Source: Dyella japonica DSM 16301 | GTDB lineage: Bacteria > Pseudomonadota > Gammaproteobacteria > Xanthomonadales > Rhodanobacteraceae | Assembly: GCF_001010355.1 (NCBI RefSeq) | Contig: NZ_JPLA01000023.1 | Location: 1 to 64,000, forward strand | Direction: 5' to 3' | DNA length: 64,000 nt | Part shown: positions 62,342 to 64,000 of the stretch, one piece after another | Layout of the letters: every line of letters begins with the position of its first letter | How positions within the stretch are numbered: the first letter of the stretch is position 1 | Program-made: the position numbers and the translations under genes | The notes under the pieces: generated by a model | What the model saw: the letters and a program-made list of their open reading frames with translations, nothing else | The model's database searches: none | What the model was told of the DNA's origin: nothing

Positions 62342-63384
62342 GTTACCGACAGCCATGGATCGCCGCGGCGCTGGCCGCGTTGGCATTGGCCGCCTGCTCC
62401 GGCAGCGAGGCACCGGACGAGACGGCCGTGAGCGCCGCCGTTACTACCGTGCCGCTGAAGCAGGGCAGCCTGGCCGATACCGTCACCGCCTACGGCAGCG
62501 CAGGCCCGGCCGCCGATGCCGCGCAAGTCATCAGCGTGCAGTCCGCGGGGCGCGTGACGCGCTGGAACGTCACGGCCGGCGAGGCGGTCAAGCGCGGGCA
62601 GTCCCTGCTTGGCTTCGCGCTGGCGCCGTCGTCGGTGGCGGCGTATCAGCAGGCAGTGACGGCGCAAACCCTGGCGCAGGCGCAGCGCGCCCATGTGGCA
62701 CAACTGCTGTCGCAACAGCTCGCCACCCGCGATCAACTCGACCAGGCCGACAAGGCCTTGCGCGATGCCCAGTCCAATCTGGATGCGCTGGTGCAGCAGC
62801 AAGGCCGCAGCGCAACGATCGATGTCACCGCGCCGTTCGATGGCACCGTGGTGACGGTCGACGCGCCCCAGGGCGACAACCTGCAGGCAGGCGCCGCATT
62901 GCTCACCCTGCAACGTGGCGACGGCCTGGTCGTCACCGTCGGTGTCGAGCGCGATGCGATGACGCGCGTCCACGTCGGCGCCAAGGCCGGGCTGCTGCCC
63001 ATCGATGGTGGCGTCGCCATGCAGGGCACGGTGCGCCGTGTGGCGCACGCGCTGGATCCGCACACGCATCAACTCAATGTGGAGATCGTGCCTGACGGTG
63101 CGCTGGTCAACGGCGAGGGTTTCCGCGCCGACATCATCGTGGGTCAACGACAAGGCTGGTTGTTGCCGCGCGATGCGGTGCTGGGCGATGACGCGGATCG
63201 CCATGTGTTCCAGGTGGCCAACCACAAGGCCGTGAGCGTGCCGGTGAAAGTGCTGGGCGAGTCGGACAGCATCACCGTCGCCACCGGCGCACTCGATGCC
63301 AAGCTGCCGCTGGTGACCGAAGGCGCCATGCAACTGGACGACGGCATGGCCGTGCGCGTGCCGACGGAACAGGCCAAGCCATGA
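62338..63384 (+). CDS. RND efflux periplasmic adaptor lipoprotein
   Basis: Membrane fusion protein of 348 residues with a lipobox L-A-A-C. The biotinyl-lipoyl half-motifs flank a short helical hairpin (S-V-Q-S-A-G-R-V-T-R-W-N-V and I-D-V-T-A-P-F-D-G-T-V-V), followed by a beta-barrel domain. It links the inner-membrane pump to the outer-membrane factor. ATGA overlaps on both sides show tight coupling. Confidence 0.93.
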   Translation: MSYRQPWIAAALAALALAACSGSEAPDETAVSAAVTTVPLKQGSLADTVTAYGSAGPAADAAQVISVQSAGRVTRWNVTAGEAVKRGQSLLGFALAPSSVAAYQQAVTAQTLAQAQRAHVAQLLSQQLATRDQLDQADKALRDAQSNLDALVQQQGRSATIDVTAPFDGTVVTVDAPQGDNLQAGAALLTLQRGDGLVVTVGVERDAMTRVHVGAKAGLLPIDGGVAMQGTVRRVAHALDPHTHQLNVEIVPDGALVNGEGFRADIIVGQRQGWLLPRDAVLGDDADRHVFQVANHKAVSVPVKVLGESDSITVATGALDAKLPLVTEGAMQLDDGMAVRVPTEQAKP

Positions 63385-64000
63385 GCTTGCCGACACTCTT
63401 GGCACGGCACGCGCGTGCCATCGTCATCGTGGCCTTCGCGCTCGCGCTGGCGGGGCTGGCCAGCTCGTTCACCCTGCCGGTGGGTCTGTTCCCGCAGGTG
63501 TCGTTTCCGCGCGTGGTGATCGATCTGGATGCGGGCGACCGGCCGGCCGACCAGACGGCGCTGCTGCTGACGCGTCCGGTGGAAGAGGCGATCCGCACGG
63601 TGCCGGGCGTGGCCGGTCTGCGTTCGGAAACCACGCGCGGCTCGGCGCAGATCTCGGTGGACTTCGGCTGGGGGCGCGACATGATCGCCTCCACGCTGCA
63701 GGTGGACTCGGCGATTGCGCGCGTGCTGCCCAGCTTGCCTGCGGGCGCCAGCTACAACGTGCGCCGCATGGATCCCACGGTTTTCCCCATCATCTCCTAT
63801 GCGCTGCAGTCGGACAGCATGTCGCCGGTTGCCTTGCGCGATCTGGCGCAGTACCAGATCGTGCCGCTGCTCGCGTCGGTGGAGGGACTCGCGCGCGTCG
63901 ATGTGCAAGGCGGCGAAACCGCCGAAGTGCAGGTGGAAGCCGATCCGCGCAAGCTCGCGCAGTACGGCCTGAGCCTGGATGACCTGGCCACCGCCGTGAG
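63381..64000 (+). CDS. RND-family efflux pump permease (3' end outside window)
   Basis: The first 206 residues are visible: the N-terminal helix (A-I-V-I-V-A-F-A-L-A-L-A-G-L), the conserved L-P-V-G-L-F-P-Q-V, and the start of the porter domain with R-P-V-E-E-A-I-R-T-V-P-G-V. The sequence could belong to a drug-type (HAE) or metal-type (HME/CusA) pump; the visible part does not decide. The histidine kinase and regulator just upstream may control it. Confidence 0.93.
   Translation, partial: MSLPTLLARHARAIVIVAFALALAGLASSFTLPVGLFPQVSFPRVVIDLDAGDRPADQTALLLTRPVEEAIRTVPGVAGLRSETTRGSAQISVDFGWGRDMIASTLQVDSAIARVLPSLPAGASYNVRRMDPTVFPIISYALQSDSMSPVALRDLAQYQIVPLLASVEGLARVDVQGGETAEVQVEADPRKLAQYGLSLDDLATAV

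Noticed and set aside
61022..64000. Efflux operon called as CusCBA copper pump linked to the bufferin locus
   Set aside because: The visible pump part lacks deciding metal-type residues, the adaptor shows no Met/His-rich site, and the locus is 10 kb away with its own two-component system.

Overview
The window is GC-rich, gene-dense DNA from a gammaproteobacterium of the Xanthomonadales, most likely family Rhodanobacteraceae (Dyella, Luteibacter, Frateuria or Rhodanobacter-like). The basis is an XpsD-like lipoprotein secretin, several large TonB-dependent receptors paired with glycosidases and a flavin halogenase, and the overall protein style. The genus is inference. No rRNA, tRNA, CRISPR array, transposase, integrase or phage gene was seen.

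Layout. (1) 1-5200: end of a type II secretion operon (gspD) and the helicase hrpB. (2) 5200-11810, minus strand: a seven-gene run (dgoR-dgoK-dgoA-dgoD-SDR-SMP30-sugar symporter) that encodes a complete De Ley-Doudoroff route from D-galactose to pyruvate and glyceraldehyde-3-phosphate. (3) 12218-21989, plus strand: exported mutarotase, clan-A glycosidase, TonB receptor, Asp-box propeller glycosidase, GH43 enzyme and M28 peptidase. Regions 2 and 3 diverge from one control region with two GntR-type operators and look like one arabinogalactan or galactan harvesting and catabolic locus. (4) 22000-28914: two envelope proteins, three alpha/beta hydrolases (one of dienelactone type), a LysR regulator and a small membrane protein. 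(5) 28914-37355: a LacI regulator, a GH3 beta-glucosidase, a second TonB receptor and a tryptophan-halogenase-family protein; the GH3 and receptor promoters share an identical 14-bp palindrome. (6) 37400-47151: two unknown exported proteins, proline iminopeptidase, a third TonB receptor, a lysozyme-inhibitor/serine-hydrolase pair and a diguanylate cyclase. (7) 47158-50884: AraC regulator and a bufferin-type RiPP locus (bufA, DUF692 bufB, DUF2063 bufC, divergent DoxX). (8) 50905-54949: MarC protein and an MrfB/MrfA-like exonuclease-helicase pair. (9) 55025-64000: a large autotransporter diverging from a two-component system, then a TolC/MFP/RND efflux operon cut by the window end.

The most noteworthy items are the six-cysteine bufferin cluster with a terminator hairpin between precursor and modifying enzymes; the MrfAB repair pair; the two carbohydrate regulons whose operators can be read directly; a composite double palindrome before two genes around a ClpP-fold protein that has lost its expected Ser and His; and 11-bp-phased response-regulator boxes between the autotransporter and the two-component genes.
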